A DNA stretch of 64,000 bases from Rhizobiales bacterium Ga0077545 (GCA_001464335.1 LNEV01000017.1:1-64000); one strand, 5' to 3'; shown: positions 17,462 through 26,221, counted from the first letter of the stretch. Numbers and translations: made by a program. Notes: generated from the sequence alone by a model not told the origin.

Positions 17462-20335
17462 GTGAACAAGCAGTTTTTCCTGGCAGATCTGCTGCAGAGC
17501 ATCTCGGAGCGCGGGCGGCAGTTCATCGGCTTCGTCCGCCCGGCCCCCTCCTCGGGCCAGAACGACTTTGCCGCGATGTGCGAGGCGCTGCTGCGGGGAC
17601 AGGGAGAAGCCTCCGGCCTCGCCCTCGCGCAGGACATACTGGCCCAATGGGGCAAAGCCGATGAAAAGACGCGGCTCGATCATCTCCTCGTTCTCGCCCG
17701 TCGCTTCGGCCCCGATCTCGCGCGCCTTGAGGCTGCCGTCGCGGACTGGCAGCGCGACAAGACCCCGGAAAGCGCGATCCGCCTTCACGAAGCCGCCGAG
17801 CCCAGACGCCAGGAGCTTGTGCGCCGCCTCAACATGGCCCCGGGAGCGACCGCGACGCTTCTCGACATCCGCACCGAAACACTCGCGCGGATGGCCGAGC
17901 ACACGGAGCTGAAGGCGGTCGATGCCGACCTCCTCCACCTCATTTCCTCGTGGTTCAACCGCGGCTTTCTCGTCATGCGGCCCATCGATTGGTCGACGCC
18001 GGCCAGCGTGCTCGAAAAAATCATCCGCTATGAGGCCGTCCACGCCATCACGAGCTGGGACGATCTTCGCCGCCGCCTCGCGCCCGCCGACCGGCGCTGC
18101 TTCGCCTTCTTCCATCCCCGGCTGCCCGACGAGCCGCTGATTTTCGTCGAGGTCGCGCTGATGGATCATGCCCCCGCCACCATCGCCGAAGTGCTCACCG
18201 AAGACCGCGCGGAAACGGACCCGGCGAAATTCACGACGGCGGTGTTCTATTCCATCTCCAACTGCCAGACCGGCCTGCGTGGCGTGTCCTTCGGCAATTT
18301 CCTGCTGAAGCAGGTGGTGGAGGAATTGCAGCGCGAATATCCCGCGCTGAGCGATTTCGTCACCCTTTCGCCCGTGCCGGGCTTTGCCGCCTGGCTCAAG
18401 GAACAGGACACGACACAGATTGTCGGTACGGGCGGCAAAACGCTCGGCGCCCTTCTGGCCACGCCGGACTGGCACGCCGATCCGCAGCAAGCGACCGCCG
18501 TGGGAGATGCGCTGAAACCGCTCGTCGCGACCTATCTCCTCGCCGCGCGCGGCAAGGGCGGACAGCCGCTCGATCCGGTGGCCCGCTTTCATCTCGGCAA
18601 CGGCGCCTCGCTCGACCGGCTGAACATGCTGGGCGATCTGTCACCGCGCGGGCTGCGCAACGCGCACGGCGCCATGGTCAATTACCGCTACAATCTCAAG
18701 GAGCTCGAAAAGAACCACGAGCTCTACGCCACGGCGCAGGAATTCGTGGCGGCTGCCTCCATCCGCAAGCTCGTGCAGACACCAAAAGCGGCTCCGCGCC
18801 CTGCCCCGCAGCCTGCCGGCGGCAATCATTTCTTCGATCTCATCCGCGCAAGAATGCCCGGGGACTCCCGACCCTTCATCGAAACCTCGGACGGCCGCGT
18901 CATCACCTATGGCGACATGATGCGCCGCTCCTCCGAGCTTGCCCACGCGCTCGTTGCGCTCGGCGTCACACCCGGCGACCGAGTGGCCGTGCAGACGGAG
19001 AAATGCACCGACGCGCTGATCCTCTACATCGCCTGCGTTCGCGCGGGCGCCGTGCTGCTGCCGCTCAACACCGCCTACACTCTGTCCGAGCTTCAATATT
19101 TCTTCGAGGATGCCAGACCCGCGCTGATCGTCTGCGGGCCGGACGCGAAAGAAGGGATCGAGGGCATCGCGCCGTTCGCGCGCGTCGCCACCCTCACGGC
19201 AACGGGCGGCACGCTTTGCGATGCGGTGCCGCACGCAGCGCCCGACTTTCCCCCCGTTCCGCGCGGCCCCGAGAATCTGGCCGCGATCCTCTACACATCC
19301 GGCACGACGGGACGCTCCAAGGGCGCGATGCTGACCCATGAAAACCTCGCCTCGAACGCCCGCGTGCTCGCCGAAACCTGGCGGTTCGACCCGAACGATG
19401 TGCTCATTCACGCTCTGCCGATCTTCCACATCCACGGCCTGTTCGTCGCGACGAACGTCATCCTCGTTTCCGGCGCGAGCATGCTGTTCTTCGAGCGGTT
19501 CGACCCCCGTCAGGTGCTCAAGGAGATGGAGCGCGCGACGACGCTCATGGGCGTGCCGACTTTCTATGTCCGCCTGCTCGCCGAGCCCGGCCTCGGCCAG
19601 GCGGCAACGGAGAACATGCGGCTGTTCGTGTCCGGCTCCGCGCCCCTCCTGCCGGAAACCTTCCACGCCTGGAAGGAGCGCACCGGCCACGCCATCCTCG
19701 AACGCTACGGCATGACCGAGACCGGCATGAACACCTCGAACCCCTATGGCGGCGAGCGCATCGCCGAAACGGTGGGCCTGCCGCTGAAGGGAACCGAAGT
19801 GCGGATCACCGATGCGGACACCGGCAAACCCCTGCCGGCGGGCGAGATCGGGATGATCGAGGTGCGCGGACCGAACGTCTTCAAGGGATATTGGAACATG
19901 CCCGAAAAGACCGCCGCCGAATTCCGGCCCGACGGCTTTTTCATCACCGGCGATCTCGGTTCGCTCGACGAACACGGCTATGTGCGCATCCTCGGACGCG
20001 GCAAGGACCTCGTCATTACAGGCGGATTCAACGTCTATCCGAAGGAAATCGAAGGCGAGATCGACCGTCTCGAAGGGGTCGCCGAAAGCGCGATCATCGG
20101 CGTCCCCCATCCCGATTTCGGAGAGGGGGTGACGGCGGTCATCGTGCGCAAGCCGCGCGCGTCGCTCGACGAAGGTCTGGTCATGGCGCAGCTTTCGCCA
20201 CGCCTTGCCAAATTCAAGCTTCCGAAGAAGATCGTGTTCGTCGACGAATTGCCGCGCAACACGATGGGAAAGGTGCAGAAAGCGATACTGCGCGAACAGT
20301 ATCGCGATCTGTACAGCGTCCGGGAAAAGGCCTGA
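17462..20335 (+). CDS. matAB: fused malonyl-CoA decarboxylase / malonyl-CoA synthetase
   Basis: A single 957-residue frame joins two enzymes that are normally separate. Residues ~1-435 are malonyl-CoA decarboxylase: the catalytic Ser264 lies in VFYSISNCQTGLRGVSFGNF and His377 in ARFHLGNGASLDRL, both matching the Ser-His dyad of the family. A Pro/Ala linker (~438-454) leads to malonyl-CoA synthetase (~455-957) with the ATP loop YTSGTTGRSKG (611-621), YGMTETGM, the hinge GRGKDLVITGGFNVYP, and the catalytic Lys in NTMGKVQKA. Together they turn malonate, ATP and CoA into malonyl-CoA and then acetyl-CoA plus CO2. Translation starts at GTG 17462 behind GGGAGG. No stop or frameshift separates the halves and codon use is uniform, so the fusion looks genuine. 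No dctP-type malonate transporter is adjacent. Confidence 0.93.
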   Translation: MNKQFFLADLLQSISERGRQFIGFVRPAPSSGQNDFAAMCEALLRGQGEASGLALAQDILAQWGKADEKTRLDHLLVLARRFGPDLARLEAAVADWQRDKTPESAIRLHEAAEPRRQELVRRLNMAPGATATLLDIRTETLARMAEHTELKAVDADLLHLISSWFNRGFLVMRPIDWSTPASVLEKIIRYEAVHAITSWDDLRRRLAPADRRCFAFFHPRLPDEPLIFVEVALMDHAPATIAEVLTEDRAETDPAKFTTAVFYSISNCQTGLRGVSFGNFLLKQVVEELQREYPALSDFVTLSPVPGFAAWLKEQDTTQIVGTGGKTLGALLATPDWHADPQQATAVGDALKPLVATYLLAARGKGGQPLDPVARFHLGNGASLDRLNMLGDLSPRGLRNAHGAMVNYRYNLKELEKNHELYATAQEFVAAASIRKLVQTPKAAPRPAPQPAGGNHFFDLIRARMPGDSRPFIETSDGRVITYGDMMRRSSELAHALVALGVTPGDRVAVQTEKCTDALILYIACVRAGAVLLPLNTAYTLSELQYFFEDARPALIVCGPDAKEGIEGIAPFARVATLTATGGTLCDAVPHAAPDFPPVPRGPENLAAILYTSGTTGRSKGAMLTHENLASNARVLAETWRFDPNDVLIHALPIFHIHGLFVATNVILVSGASMLFFERFDPRQVLKEMERATTLMGVPTFYVRLLAEPGLGQAATENMRLFVSGSAPLLPETFHAWKERTGHAILERYGMTETGMNTSNPYGGERIAETVGLPLKGTEVRITDADTGKPLPAGEIGMIEVRGPNVFKGYWNMPEKTAAEFRPDGFFITGDLGSLDEHGYVRILGRGKDLVITGGFNVYPKEIEGEIDRLEGVAESAIIGVPHPDFGEGVTAVIVRKPRASLDEGLVMAQLSPRLAKFKLPKKIVFVDELPRNTMGKVQKAILREQYRDLYSVREKA

Positions 20336-20345
20336 CGCCGTCAGG
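20329..20345. terminator. hairpin across the convergent ends of matAB and the MerR gene
   Basis: GCCTGAC-GCC-GTCAGGC overlaps both stop regions. There is no U-tract. It is a weak bidirectional terminator candidate. Confidence 0.3.
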
Positions 20346-20763
20346 CGGCGCTGGATTGGCGCTCCTTGTGGTCCCGACGCTCGCCCGCGAGATCGTCAAG
20401 GATCGGACAGGTCTGACGGTTGTCGCCGTGACAGCTTTCCGCCAAGCTGGACAAGGCTTCGCGGATGGATACCAGATCGGAGATGCGCTGCTCGATTTCG
20501 CGCACCCGCTTTTCCGCAAGCCCTTTTACTTCCGCATTGGAGCGGTCGGTGTCGTAATAGAGCGTCAGGAGTGAACGGCACTCCTCGACCGAAAAACCCA
20601 GATCGCGCGCACGCTTCAGAAATTGCAGCGTGTGTACATCCGTTTCATTAAAGGCTCGATAACCGTTGGCCGAGCGCGACGGCCGCAGAAGACCTTGCGC
20701 TTCATAGAAGCGGATGGCCTTCGGTGTGAGATCTGCTCGCCGCGCGGCTTCTGCGATGTTCAT
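20341..20763 (-). CDS. hmrR: MerR-family copper-responsive regulator (CueR/HmrR type)
   Basis: A 140-residue MerR protein: HTH with AARRADLTPKAIRFYEAQGL, then GYRAFNETDVHTLQFLKRAR, a dimerisation coiled coil, and a metal loop CHGDNRQTC near residue 111, with two cysteines seven residues apart followed by PILDDL. That loop is the monovalent copper site of CueR/HmrR regulators. The protein would sense Cu(I) and activate a copper exporter or chaperone; no copper ATPase gene is adjacent. GGAGGAAGG precedes the ATG, and part of it lies in a small inverted repeat, CTCCA-TCAGG-TGGAG (20777-20791). Confidence 0.88.
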   Translation of the reverse strand: MNIAEAARRADLTPKAIRFYEAQGLLRPSRSANGYRAFNETDVHTLQFLKRARDLGFSVEECRSLLTLYYDTDRSNAEVKGLAEKRVREIEQRISDLVSIREALSSLAESCHGDNRQTCPILDDLAGERRDHKERQSSAA

Positions 20764-20820
20764 TGCGCGTCCCTTCCTCCATCAGGTGGAGCGCATGACG
20801 CAGCGAAAGCCCTGTCATGG

Positions 20821-20892
20821 CTAGAAGAGGAGGAGGAAGAGCCCAAGGATCGGAATCGGCACCCCGATGGTCCATAAAACGACGCTCTTCAT
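20821..20892 (-). CDS. 23-residue hydrophobic membrane peptide
   Basis: A very short frame begins MKSVVLWTIGVPIPILGLFL and ends LLF. It has one strongly hydrophobic segment with a GVPIP bend and a single positive N-terminal residue. GGGGGAG lies 5 nt before the ATG, which argues for translation. It lies 57 nt upstream of hmrR on the same strand. Tiny single-span proteins with a G(I/V)PIP motif recur in Proteobacteria, but I cannot name a function. Confidence 0.45.
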   Translation of the reverse strand: MKSVVLWTIGVPIPILGLFLLLF

Positions 20893-20957
20893 CACTCCCC
20901 CCACCGTCCGGAAGAAAACCCGCTGATGCCTATCTTGGTTCCAATCTTGGGAAAGGA

Positions 20958-21845
20958 TCAAGTGACGGGCGTGTGACCGCTCTCGATCTGCAGAAACAGC
21001 GCCGCGTGATCGAGGTCGCCGCCGCCCATCCGGTCGCGCAGGTCAAGGTAACGGCGGTAAACCTCTCGGGACAAAGGAAGTTCGAGGCCGACTTCGGCAC
21101 CGGCCGCGAGAATCGTTTCCATGTCCTTGATCTGCGTCGTGACCTTGCCGCCGGGAATGAACTCTCGGTCGACCATGCGTTTTCCGTGAACGTCCAGGAT
21201 GCGGCTCTCGGCAAAACCGCCGCGGATGGCCTGGCGGACGGCGCCCGGGTCAGCCCCGCCCTTCTCGGCCAGCAGCAGGGCCTCGGCGACCGCACCGATG
21301 GTGATGCCCACAATCGCCTGGTTGGCGAGCTTGGAAAGCTGCCCCGCACCGGAAGGTCCGACACGCACCGGGCGGCCCATTGCCGCAAACACCGGGGCGA
21401 TGCGCTGGAATATCTCCTCCTCGCCGCCGGCCATGATCGCGAGCGTTCCCTCGGCCGCGCCGACGGTGCCGCCGGACACCGGCGCGTCGAGATGGTGGTG
21501 GCCCGTCTGTTTCAGGCGTGTCGCATGGTCGCGGGCAACGGAAGGCGGGATCGAACTCATATCGACCAGAACGGCGCCCTCGGGCATCGCCTCCGCAACG
21601 CCCTGCCCGAACACCACCTCCGTCACCACCGCGCCGTTGTCGAGCATGGTGATGACGACGTCCGCCTCCTGCACGGCCCCGGCGGCACTGGCCGCGACTT
21701 TGGCTCCATCGGCAGCGAGCGCCTCGGCCTTGGCGGAGCTGCGATTCCAGACGGTGACGGCAAATCCGGCTCTCAGCAGGCGCCGCGCCATCGGCGCGCC
21801 CATGAGCCCGGTTCCGAGCACGGCGATGTTCTTGATGTCGGACAT
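20958..21845 (-). CDS. NAD(P)-dependent beta-hydroxyacid dehydrogenase (3-hydroxyisobutyrate / tartronate semialdehyde reductase type)
   Basis: A 295-residue member of the 6-phosphogluconate/3-hydroxyisobutyrate dehydrogenase superfamily. The Rossmann motif is VLGTGLMGAPMARRLLRAGF (residues ~9-28), the substrate motif DAPVSGGTVGAAEGTLAIMA, and the catalytic Lys lies in GAGQLSKLANQAIVG. The substrate could be 3-hydroxyisobutyrate, tartronate semialdehyde, succinic semialdehyde or a related acid; sequence alone does not decide. The gene is probably monocistronic. Confidence 0.88.
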   Translation of the reverse strand: MSDIKNIAVLGTGLMGAPMARRLLRAGFAVTVWNRSSAKAEALAADGAKVAASAAGAVQEADVVITMLDNGAVVTEVVFGQGVAEAMPEGAVLVDMSSIPPSVARDHATRLKQTGHHHLDAPVSGGTVGAAEGTLAIMAGGEEEIFQRIAPVFAAMGRPVRVGPSGAGQLSKLANQAIVGITIGAVAEALLLAEKGGADPGAVRQAIRGGFAESRILDVHGKRMVDREFIPGGKVTTQIKDMETILAAGAEVGLELPLSREVYRRYLDLRDRMGGGDLDHAALFLQIESGHTPVT

Positions 21846-21900
21846 GCGAGTCCCTCCCTCGGAGAAGGGAGCTAGCCCCTTGGGAAAGGCGCCGCAAGCA

Positions 21901-22506
21901 TCAGAAAAGGAAGAAGGTCGCGCCCTTCCAGAGCAGCCAGGTCGTCACGAAGGTGATGCCGACAGCCACGAGGGACGAAATATGCCCGAGCAGAACGAGC
22001 ATGCCATCGCGTTCCACCAGACCGAGGCCGAGAACGCAGGCGGCCGCACCAGGCGGAATATTGCCGAGAAACGGAAACGGAATCAGCAGGACAAGCCCAA
22101 GAATGAAGACAACGGCGCCCACCGCCCGGGCAGCACCCGCCGTGGTGAAATTGTCGAGCCGGGGTTTGCTGAACTTCTCGAACTTCTGAATCCAGGGGAT
22201 CGACCGCTGGGCGATCTTGCGCAGGGTCTCGCGGCTGATCTCACGCTTGGCGAGCTTTTTCGGGAGCCAGATCGAATTGTAGCCGAGCGCCAGCTGACCG
22301 CCGAGAAGCATCAGAACCGCGCCCATGGTCGCGGGAATGCCGGGCGGCATCGGAAAAATATTGGGAATGGCAAAAAGCAGGATGCCGATGCCGAAGACAC
22401 GGTTTCTCAAGGCACTGACGAGTTCGCCGATCGTCAGCGTTTCCCCCACGAAACTTTCCGGCAGCGCCGCAATCAGCTCAGAAGTGCGCGGCGCGCGATG
22501 GTCCAA
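21901..22506 (-). CDS. exoD: ExoD-family exopolysaccharide synthesis protein
   Basis: An integral membrane protein of ~201 residues with the ExoD pattern: GETLTIGELVSALRNRVFGI, LLFAIPNIFPMPPGIPA, LGYNSIWLPKKLAKREIS and several hydrophobic spans in the C-terminal half. In Sinorhizobium exoD affects exopolysaccharide production, alkaline tolerance and nodule invasion, by an unknown mechanism. TTG 22506 is chosen as start because GGGGAG lies 8 nt upstream; a longer frame from another TTG at 22536 lacks a ribosome site. Confidence 0.85.
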   Translation of the reverse strand: MDHRAPRTSELIAALPESFVGETLTIGELVSALRNRVFGIGILLFAIPNIFPMPPGIPATMGAVLMLLGGQLALGYNSIWLPKKLAKREISRETLRKIAQRSIPWIQKFEKFSKPRLDNFTTAGAARAVGAVVFILGLVLLIPFPFLGNIPPGAAACVLGLGLVERDGMLVLLGHISSLVAVGITFVTTWLLWKGATFFLF

Positions 22507-22644
22507 AACTCGAACTCCCCGGAATAGGCTCGCCAAAGCCCGTCAGACCTTCATATCAGCCGAAGATTACGACCGTATTGCGCCTTGCCGCTAAACAATG
22601 CGTTTCGAAAATTCAACACACCGCCCGCGAAGACTTTCCATCTT

Positions 22645-22662
22645 GCGTCATGCGCGTGTCAT
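22645..22662 (+). promoter_or_regulatory. PHO-box-like PhoB site upstream of the secreted phytase/esterase-like gene
   Basis: GCGTCAT, a 4-nt GCGC spacer and GTGTCAT form two 7-bp direct repeats with the GTCAT cores 11 bp apart, which is the PhoB box architecture. TTTAAG at 22672-22677 is placed where a -10 element would follow. The site lies 46 bp before the start of a secreted phytase-domain protein, a sensible phosphate-starvation target. Confidence 0.5.
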
Positions 22663-22707
22663 GGAGTGAGCATTTAAGGCCTCACACACAGATGGGGAGG
22701 CTTTTTC

Positions 22708-24909
22708 ATGCGCGCAACTTTTCTTCTTGCCACGGCACTTCTGGGCGCCACGGCCCTGACCCCGGCATCCGCTGCCGAAGTGTTCAACCGCATCGCCACC
22801 TATTCCGTCGTGCACAATCTGCCGCAGGACGCCGATCCGGCGAAGGAAACCCTCGCCGAGATCATCAGCGCCTCCGAGGACGGCAACACCCTGATCTACA
22901 CGAACAGCCCGCGCGAGGCGCTTGGGGTCATCGACATCACCGATCCGAAAGCCGCGAAGCCGGCCGGTTTCATCCAGCTTGAGGGCGAGCCCACCTCAGT
23001 CAAGATCGTCGGCGGCATGGCCTTCGCCGCCGTCAATACGTCCGAGAGCTACGAGAAGCCGGGCGGACATCTCGCGGTCATCGACATGGCATCGCAAAAG
23101 ATCGTCGCCAAGTGCGATCTGGGCGGCCAGCCCGATTCCATCGCCTCCAGCGCCGACAAGAATTTCCTCGCCATCGCCATCGAGAACGAGCGCGACGAGG
23201 ACAAGAACGACGCCGCGATCCCGCAGCTTCCCTCGGGCAATCTGACGATCGTTCCGCTGAAGAACGGCGAGGCCGATTGCGCGAGCCTGAAGGTCGTCGA
23301 CCTGACGGGCCTCGCCGCCATCGCGCCGGAAGATGCCGAAGTGGAATTCGTCGACATCAACGCCGACAACCAAGTCGCCGTCACGCTGCAGGAAAACAAC
23401 CACATCGTGGTGGTCGATCTGCCGAGCGGAAAAGTGGTCTCCAATTTCTCGGCGGGCGAAGTGTCGCTTGAGAACGTCGACACCAAGAAAGACAAGATCA
23501 TCTCGCTGACCGGCAAGGTCGAGAACGCGCCGCGTGAACCCGATTCCGTGAAATGGATCGACGGCGATCGCTTCGTCACCGCCAATGAAGGCGACTGGAA
23601 AGGCGGCTCGCGCAGCTTCACCGTGTTCACGAAGGACGGCAAGGTCGACTTCGAAAGCGGCGCGAGCTTCGAACACGAGATCGTCCGCCTGGGCCATTAC
23701 CCCGAGGGCCGCAACAAGAAGGGCGTCGAGCCGGAAGGCATCGAAGTTGCGACGTTCGGCAGCGACCGGCTGATCTTCGTCGGCTCCGAGCGCGCCTCGG
23801 TGGTCGGCATCTACAAGGACAACGGCGCGGGCAACGCCCCAAGCCTCCTGCAGATCATTCCCGGCGGCGGCGTCGGGCCGGAAGGCCTTCTCGCCATTCC
23901 CTCGCGCAACCTCTTCGTGACGGCCAGCGAAACGGATCTGCGCGAAGACGGCGGCATCGGCTCGCAGGTCACGATCTTCGAACGCGCCGAGGGCACGCCC
24001 GCCTACCCGATGCTCGTCTCGGCCGACAAGGACGGCAAGCCGCAGCCCTGGGGCGCCATGTCCGGCACGGTCGCGGACGCCAATGTTCCCGGCAAGCTGT
24101 ATGCGGTGTCGGACAGCGCCTACGCGCAGGCGCAGATCTTCACGATCGACGCCACGAAGACCCCTGCCGTCATTACGGACGCGATCACCGTGACCCGCGA
24201 CGGCGAACCGGCCAAGGGCCTCGACCTCGAAGGCATCGCGCTCTCCTCCGATGGCGGCTTCTGGCTCGCCTCCGAAGGCAATCCCGAAAACAAGGACGAG
24301 GCCAAGCGCACGAACTCGCAGCTCGTGCGTGTCTCGGCCCAGGGCGATGTGCAGGAAATCGTCGAGCTTCCCGAAAGCCTGAAGTCCAACGCCACGCGCT
24401 TCGGCTTCGAGGGCGTCACCGTCACGGGTTCGGGTGCGGACGAAACCGTCTGGATCGCCGTCCAGCGCGAATGGAAGGACGATCCGAAGGGCTTTGCGAA
24501 AATCCTCGCCTACAAGCCCGCGTCCAAGAGCTGGGGCGCGGTGCGCTATCCGCTCGACAAGGGCGCGACGGGCTGGGTCGGCCTTTCGGAAGTCACCGCC
24601 GTCGGCGATGACCTCATCTTTATCGAGCGCGACAACCTGATCGGCGAAGCGGCCAAGCTCAAAAAGCTCACGCGCGTCTCCCTCAAGGGCGTCACGCCGG
24701 CCGCGCTCGATGCCAAGGAACTGCCCGTTCTGAAGAAGACCGACCTGCGCGATCTTCTGCCCGAGCTGAAATCCCAGAACGGCTATGTGCTCGACAAGGT
24801 CGAGAGCTATGCGGTCGATGCCGAAGGCAACAGCTTCGTCATCACCGACAATGATGGCGTTGACGACGCCTCTGGGGAAACCCAGTTCTTCCGTCTCGGA
24901 AAGCTCTGA
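22708..24909 (+). CDS. secreted beta-propeller protein with phytase/esterase-like domain
   Basis: A 733-residue exported protein; the signal peptide MRATFLLATALLGATALTPA is cleaved before AEVFNR. The N-terminal ~400 residues look like a choice-of-anchor-I/alkaline-phosphatase-like propeller (TLAEIISASEDGNTLIYTNS, GVEPEGIEVATFGSDRLIFV). The C-terminal ~330 residues match the esterase-like-activity-of-phytase domain (GLDLEGIALSSDGGFWLASE, SYAVDAEGNSFVITDNDGVD). It probably acts on phosphate esters in the periplasm or outside. A PHO-box-like site lies upstream and a strong terminator downstream, so it is a single-gene unit. The exact substrate is unknown. Confidence 0.85.
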   Translation: MRATFLLATALLGATALTPASAAEVFNRIATYSVVHNLPQDADPAKETLAEIISASEDGNTLIYTNSPREALGVIDITDPKAAKPAGFIQLEGEPTSVKIVGGMAFAAVNTSESYEKPGGHLAVIDMASQKIVAKCDLGGQPDSIASSADKNFLAIAIENERDEDKNDAAIPQLPSGNLTIVPLKNGEADCASLKVVDLTGLAAIAPEDAEVEFVDINADNQVAVTLQENNHIVVVDLPSGKVVSNFSAGEVSLENVDTKKDKIISLTGKVENAPREPDSVKWIDGDRFVTANEGDWKGGSRSFTVFTKDGKVDFESGASFEHEIVRLGHYPEGRNKKGVEPEGIEVATFGSDRLIFVGSERASVVGIYKDNGAGNAPSLLQIIPGGGVGPEGLLAIPSRNLFVTASETDLREDGGIGSQVTIFERAEGTPAYPMLVSADKDGKPQPWGAMSGTVADANVPGKLYAVSDSAYAQAQIFTIDATKTPAVITDAITVTRDGEPAKGLDLEGIALSSDGGFWLASEGNPENKDEAKRTNSQLVRVSAQGDVQEIVELPESLKSNATRFGFEGVTVTGSGADETVWIAVQREWKDDPKGFAKILAYKPASKSWGAVRYPLDKGATGWVGLSEVTAVGDDLIFIERDNLIGEAAKLKKLTRVSLKGVTPAALDAKELPVLKKTDLRDLLPELKSQNGYVLDKVESYAVDAEGNSFVITDNDGVDDASGETQFFRLGKL

Positions 24910-24943
24910 GATCGATTACCTCCCAGGACTCTGTCACACCTCG

Positions 24944-24970
24944 CCCCGGCCTCGTGCCGGGGCTTTTTCT
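24944..24970 (+). terminator. intrinsic terminator after the secreted propeller gene
   Basis: CCCCGGC-CTCGT-GCCGGGG (24944-24962) followed by CTTTTTCTT, a canonical rho-independent terminator. Confidence 0.9.
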
Positions 24971-25052
24971 TGTGAGGCCCGCGGCTTGACTCTGTCCGGC
25001 GCTGCAATCTTTATGCAGGCAGGGGTTGCGACGAAGCTGGGGGGCATTTCGC

Positions 25053-25793
25053 GTGAATTGGCCGACGGCTTTCCTGTCGTTCTGCATGGCGCTGACCGCG
25101 TTCGCGGTTCCGGCATCGGCCGCCGATTCTGAATCCGAGCCCGAATCCGAACGCCAGCGCCGCTTCGTCTTCTTTTCCGGCGTCGACATATCTTCCATCT
25201 CGGTCTTCAGCTGGGGCGGCGTGGACGCGCCCCTGTTCTCCCCGAACCGGGACGTCTCCGGCGCCATCGTCCGCGTCATGGGCGGCGCGGGCTATTACGA
25301 CTACGAGCGGATCGGCGCGCCCGACAACCGCGTCATGGGCACGGTCTCGCTCGGCGAGGTGATGGCGGGCTGGCGCCATATCGGCACCGCCGCCTGCATC
25401 ACCGTGCTCGGCGGCTTCGCCATCGAAGACCACACGCTCGATGTGGAAGACCCGACCAATCCCGTCCAGGGCACGAAATCCGGCGCCAAGGTGCAGGCCG
25501 AACTTTTTTGGCGCCCGACCGAAAAGACGCAGGTCGATGCCTCGGTGTCCTACTTCACCGTCCATGACAGCTGGCGCGTGCGCCTCGCCGGCGGCCGCAC
25601 GATCTGGCGCGGCTGGGTCGCCGGCGCCGAGGCCGAGGCGTTCGGCAATTCGGAATCCGATCAGGGCCGCCTCGGCCTGTTCGTGTCGGACATCGGATGG
25701 AAGAGGTGGAGCTTCAAGGCCTCCGCAGGCGTTCTGCACGACCGCGAAGAATTCGGCGCCTATGGCCGCCTCGGCACGGACATGAGGTTCTGA
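25053..25793 (+). CDS. bcsS: BcsS-type cellulose biosynthesis protein
   Basis: A ~246-residue exported protein. GTG 25053 is preferred because a G-run lies ~8 nt upstream and the next residues form the signal peptide (PTAFLSFCMALTAFAVPASA); a TTG at 25026 is an alternative. The mature part is beta-rich with regular aromatic strands (VDISSISVFSWGGVDAPLF, AGYYDYERIG, WRVRLAGGRTIWRGWVAGAE) as in the BcsS family of alphaproteobacterial cellulose clusters, thought to be an outer-membrane barrel. No bcsA/B genes are present here, so it is an orphan copy. Confidence 0.75.
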   Translation: MNWPTAFLSFCMALTAFAVPASAADSESEPESERQRRFVFFSGVDISSISVFSWGGVDAPLFSPNRDVSGAIVRVMGGAGYYDYERIGAPDNRVMGTVSLGEVMAGWRHIGTAACITVLGGFAIEDHTLDVEDPTNPVQGTKSGAKVQAELFWRPTEKTQVDASVSYFTVHDSWRVRLAGGRTIWRGWVAGAEAEAFGNSESDQGRLGLFVSDIGWKRWSFKASAGVLHDREEFGAYGRLGTDMRF

Positions 25794-25837
25794 CCGCGTT
25801 CCCGGACGGCGGGCGCGCAGCGCGGCATGTACCGAAA

Positions 25838-25947
25838 CCTCATCCTGAGCCGGACCGCAGGTCCGTGTCGAAGGATGCGCGCGAATTCAGCGTGCGCGTC
25901 CATCCTTCGACACGGCTCGCTTTCAGCGAGTCCGGCTCAGGATGAGG
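25838..25947. repeat. RIME-like intergenic palindromic element
   Basis: The outer arms CCTCATCCTGAGCCGGAC (25838-25855) and its exact complement (25930-25947) enclose a second perfect pair, CGTGTCGAAGGATG (25864-25877) and its complement (25901-25914). The motif order (CTCATCCTGAG ... TCGAAGGATG) is typical of the mosaic palindromic repeats found many times in rhizobial genomes. It lies between bcsS and the FlhB-like gene and could act as a terminator or mRNA end. Confidence 0.75.
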
Positions 25948-25954
25948 CCCGACC

Positions 25955-26221
25955 CTATTTCAGCTTCCCCGTTGCCCGCAGCACGAAGCCGAGCACTTCG
26001 GCCACCGCGCGGTAAAGCTGCTCGGGAATTTCGGTGTCGACCTCGACCCTCGACAGCGCCTCGGCCAGCGCCGGATTTTCCTCGATCGGGATGTTGTGCG
26101 CCTGCGCCGCGGCAAGGATCGTCGCGGCAAGCTCGCCTTTTCCCGTCGCGGTGACGCGCGGCACGCCCGGCGCGTCGTATTGCAGGGCAATTGCGATCTG
26201 GCGCCTCGTCTCCTCCGTCAT
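25955..26221 (-). CDS. FlhB C-terminal-domain-like export switch protein
   Basis: An 88-residue protein equal to the cytoplasmic C-terminal domain of FlhB/YscU without membrane segments. It shows IAIALQYDAPGVPRVTATGK, then AHNIPIEENPALAEALSRVE and IPEQLYRAVAEVLGFVLRA. The autocleavage NPTH motif of true FlhB is not present as such. Free-standing copies are known in many flagellated bacteria and can partly replace the FlhB tail. The start overlaps the FliK-like stop by 4 nt, so the two are made together. Confidence 0.85.
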   Translation of the reverse strand: MTEETRRQIAIALQYDAPGVPRVTATGKGELAATILAAAQAHNIPIEENPALAEALSRVEVDTEIPEQLYRAVAEVLGFVLRATGKLK

